A stretch of 64,000 nt of DNA from Methanomicrobium sp. W14. GTDB taxonomy: Archaea > Halobacteriota > Methanomicrobia > Methanomicrobiales > Methanomicrobiaceae. Within the stretch, counting starts at the first letter, position 1. Each line of letters starts with the position of its first letter. The position numbers and the translations under genes are program-made. The notes beneath the pieces were generated by a model. The model was not told the DNA's origin and did not search any database. It saw only the letters and a program-made list of their open reading frames with translations. The stretch is from contig NZ_JAGGMM010000002.1 in the NCBI RefSeq assembly GCF_017875315.1, positions 310,001 through 374,000 of the forward strand. Direction: 5' to 3'. Below are positions 62,063-64,000 of the stretch, one piece after another.

Positions 62063-64000
62063 TCAGACACCCGGAGCCTTCTTTCCTGGTCCGGATGCCG
62101 AAATTTTCTCTATAAATTCTGCGGGAGTAATTTTTGCAAGGTTTCTTACCTTTTCCATAAATGCCTCCTTCTTTTCAGGCACGAGGGCAATCTCGAGGAC
62201 TTCCTCTATCTTTGTCACAGGAATTATCTCGACCATTTCCTTGTAGCGGTCCTCTATCAGGACGTCGTCAAGGTTTGACTCGGGTATTATTATCTTCTTT
62301 ATTCCTGCTTTTGCCGCGGCCTCTATCTTGTATGTCGCACCGCCTATAGGAAGGACGTTTCCCCTTACTGAAAGGGAACCTGTCATAGCAATGTCCTGGC
62401 GGACAGGAATCCCCTCAATTGCACTTATGACAGCTGTTGCGACACTGACTGACGCCGAATCTCCCTCTACACCGTTGTAAGTCCCGATGAACTGGATATG
62501 TATGTCCATGAACCTTATGTCGCGGCCGGTAAACTTTTTCACTATAGCGCTTACGTTTTTGATGGACTCCTGTGCAATCTCCTTTAACATTCCTGTTGCG
62601 ATGATTGTACCGGTTGCACCCTGTGTAGGTGTGGCTTCAGCCATGATGGGAAGGACCTGGCCCGAGTCGGCACCGACTACCGCAAGACCGTTTACACGGC
62701 CCACCTGTGTTCCCTCAACGACCATAAGCTCATATTCACGGCTTCTCTTTGTATACTCGTCGGAGATCTGGTTTTCTACAGAGCGGGCGATTGACTTTGC
62801 CTTAAGTACGTGATCGGTTGTCGTTACGGGGGAGTTGTCCTGGCGGGCCATGTCGCCTGCAACGCGGATTAGTCCGCCCATATCACGCAGCTTCAGCGTG
62901 ATGTGGCCTTTTCTGTTGCTTCTGCGCCTCGCCTCACGCATTATCTCCTCTATTGCACCCTTGTCGAACGGGGGTATCTTTCCGTCGTTTTTGATTTCCT
63001 GTGCTATAAAGCGGATGAACTTTTTCTGGTTCTCTTCTGTGTCAGGCATTGAGTCCTGCATGTAAATCTCGTAACCGTATCCCCTGATACGTGAACGCAG
63101 TGCCGGGTGCATGTTTTCCATAGCGTCAAGGTTTCCCGCTGCAATCATTACGAATTTGCACGGCACAGGCTCGGTCTTTACCATTGCACCGCTTGAACGT
63201 TCACTCTGTCCTGTAATAGAAAATTCACCCTCCTGGAGAGCAGTCAGCAGGTTCTGCTGGGAATGTGCTGTAAGGGTGTTTATTTCGTCGATGAACAGAA
63301 CTCCTTTGTTTGCCTTGTGTATCGCTCCGGCTTCGACACGTTCGTGAGCCGGAGTTTCAAGACCTCCCGACTGGAAAGGGTCATGCCTTACGTCCCCGAG
63401 AAGTGCTCCCGCATGCGAACCTGTCCCGTCAAGGTAAGGGGCGTTTGAGCCTTTGTCGTTTGAGACGAGAAGTTTGGGAACCATAGCCTCCTCTTTAGGC
63501 CTTGAATACTGCAGGGCCATGAATATGAAGGCCGCACCTATAATTCCCATTAAAAGCTGCCCGGTAATTATAGCATACCCCATAATTCCGAATATCAGGA
63601 TCATTATTAGTGAATTTCTGGTCTGGGCACGCTTTCTTGCTTCAGCTTTGTGTGCAGCCACAATCTCTTTTCCGCGTCCCGCCTTTACCGTTCTTATTAT
63701 AGGGGTATTGGAATCTTCTGAATTCGGGTACACGAGTATGTCCTGAAGGTCCTCTTTCGGAAGGAGCTCGGCCATAGCCTTTGCAAGCATGGATTTGCCT
63801 GTCCCCGGAGTTCCTATCATCATTACATGGCGGCGCTGTATTGCTGCTTTTTTTATTACCTCTACAGCATGCTCCTGACCTATCACCTGATCTATAAGCC
63901 TTTTCGGGACTTCTATGTCAGACGAGGTCTCAATATTGTCAATCTCTATTTCTTCAAGTTTTAAGGGTGCCTTTTTTGGTTTGCTGTTCCCTTTTTCGCC
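62063..64000 (-). CDS. lonB: Membrane-bound ATP-dependent protease LonB (5' end outside window)
   Basis: 645 residues are visible and the frame continues past 64000. It has Walker A GTPGTGKSM, two close transmembrane segments in the ATPase domain (SLIMILIFGIMGYAIITG and GIIGAAFIFMALQ), Walker B VLFIDEINT, and the Lon protease domain with the catalytic Ser in GVEGDSASVSVA and the Lys in GGATYKIEAAAKAG. It is the archaeal Lon that degrades unfolded and membrane proteins. Its start lies beyond the right edge. Confidence 0.96.
   Translation of the reverse strand, partial: GEKGNSKPKKAPLKLEEIEIDNIETSSDIEVPKRLIDQVIGQEHAVEVIKKAAIQRRHVMMIGTPGTGKSMLAKAMAELLPKEDLQDILVYPNSEDSNTPIIRTVKAGRGKEIVAAHKAEARKRAQTRNSLIMILIFGIMGYAIITGQLLMGIIGAAFIFMALQYSRPKEEAMVPKLLVSNDKGSNAPYLDGTGSHAGALLGDVRHDPFQSGGLETPAHERVEAGAIHKANKGVLFIDEINTLTAHSQQNLLTALQEGEFSITGQSERSSGAMVKTEPVPCKFVMIAAGNLDAMENMHPALRSRIRGYGYEIYMQDSMPDTEENQKKFIRFIAQEIKNDGKIPPFDKGAIEEIMREARRRSNRKGHITLKLRDMGGLIRVAGDMARQDNSPVTTTDHVLKAKSIARSVENQISDEYTKRSREYELMVVEGTQVGRVNGLAVVGADSGQVLPIMAEATPTQGATGTIIATGMLKEIAQESIKNVSAIVKKFTGRDIRFMDIHIQFIGTYNGVEGDSASVSVATAVISAIEGIPVRQDIAMTGSLSVRGNVLPIGGATYKIEAAAKAGIKKIIIPESNLDDVLIEDRYKEMVEIIPVTKIEEVLEIALVPEKKEAFMEKVRNLAKITPAEFIEKISASGPGKKAPGV

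Overview
The window reads as chromosome of a hydrogenotrophic methanogenic archaeon, most likely of the order Methanomicrobiales. The evidence is methyl-coenzyme M reductase (MCR) genes, a complete set of genes for [Fe]-hydrogenase (Hmd) and its FeGP cofactor, an archaeal A1Ao ATP synthase operon, the cysteate-synthase route to coenzyme M, a bacterial-type seryl-tRNA synthetase and archaellin/HTR-type genes. I see no cytochrome, rRNA, tRNA or CRISPR. The genus cannot be fixed from sequence alone.

Layout. 1-5.0 kb: a tight operon for sulfur and coenzyme M metabolism (unknown partial gene, methanogenesis marker 16/DUF39-ferredoxin, cysteate synthase, fused sulfopyruvate decarboxylase), convergent with pgk. 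5.3-9.4 kb: a methyltransferase lacking its core, a UPF0114 membrane protein, a flavodoxin-like protein and an ABC exporter. 9.4-10.4 kb: two tandem copies of a promoter-to-terminator unit that look like duplicated small RNA genes. 10.5-13.0 kb: an acetyltransferase with a perfect palindromic operator, a MarR regulator and serS. 13.1-17.8 kb: small membrane or exported proteins, a frameshifted secreted metzincin protease and a stand-alone copy of its prodomain. 18.2-22.3 kb: a second ABC exporter, a small membrane protein and a methyltransferase.

22.4-34.9 kb is the metabolic centre: mcrBGA without mcrD and mcrC, a divergent hydrogenase maturation protease, hcgABCDEFG and hmd. MCR makes methane with nickel F430; Hmd supplies reducing power from H2 without nickel. 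36.2-38.3 kb is an AT-rich two-gene cassette (DUF4062 TIR-like protein plus AlbA_2/GHKL ATPase) that looks acquired and defence-like. 38.6-46.9 kb is the ATP synthase operon in the order HIKECFABD.

47.1-54.6 kb: a zinc-ribbon pair, then an archaellin-like gene with ArlJ and ArlI but no arlC/D/E/F/G/H beside them, and two KaiC/HTR-type ATPases, the first with a degenerate P-loop. 54.7-58.6 kb: a PAS histidine kinase, CheW and a soluble chemoreceptor. 59.0-64.0 kb: a BofA-like protein, TldE/TldD and the membrane LonB protease, which runs off the right end.

Most noteworthy: the duplicated sRNA-like units, the DUF4062/AlbA_2 cassette, the prodomain-only paralogue beside a homopolymer-frameshifted protease, and the packing of mcrBGA with all seven hcg genes and hmd. 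All assignments come from reading the sequence; no database search or folding was run.
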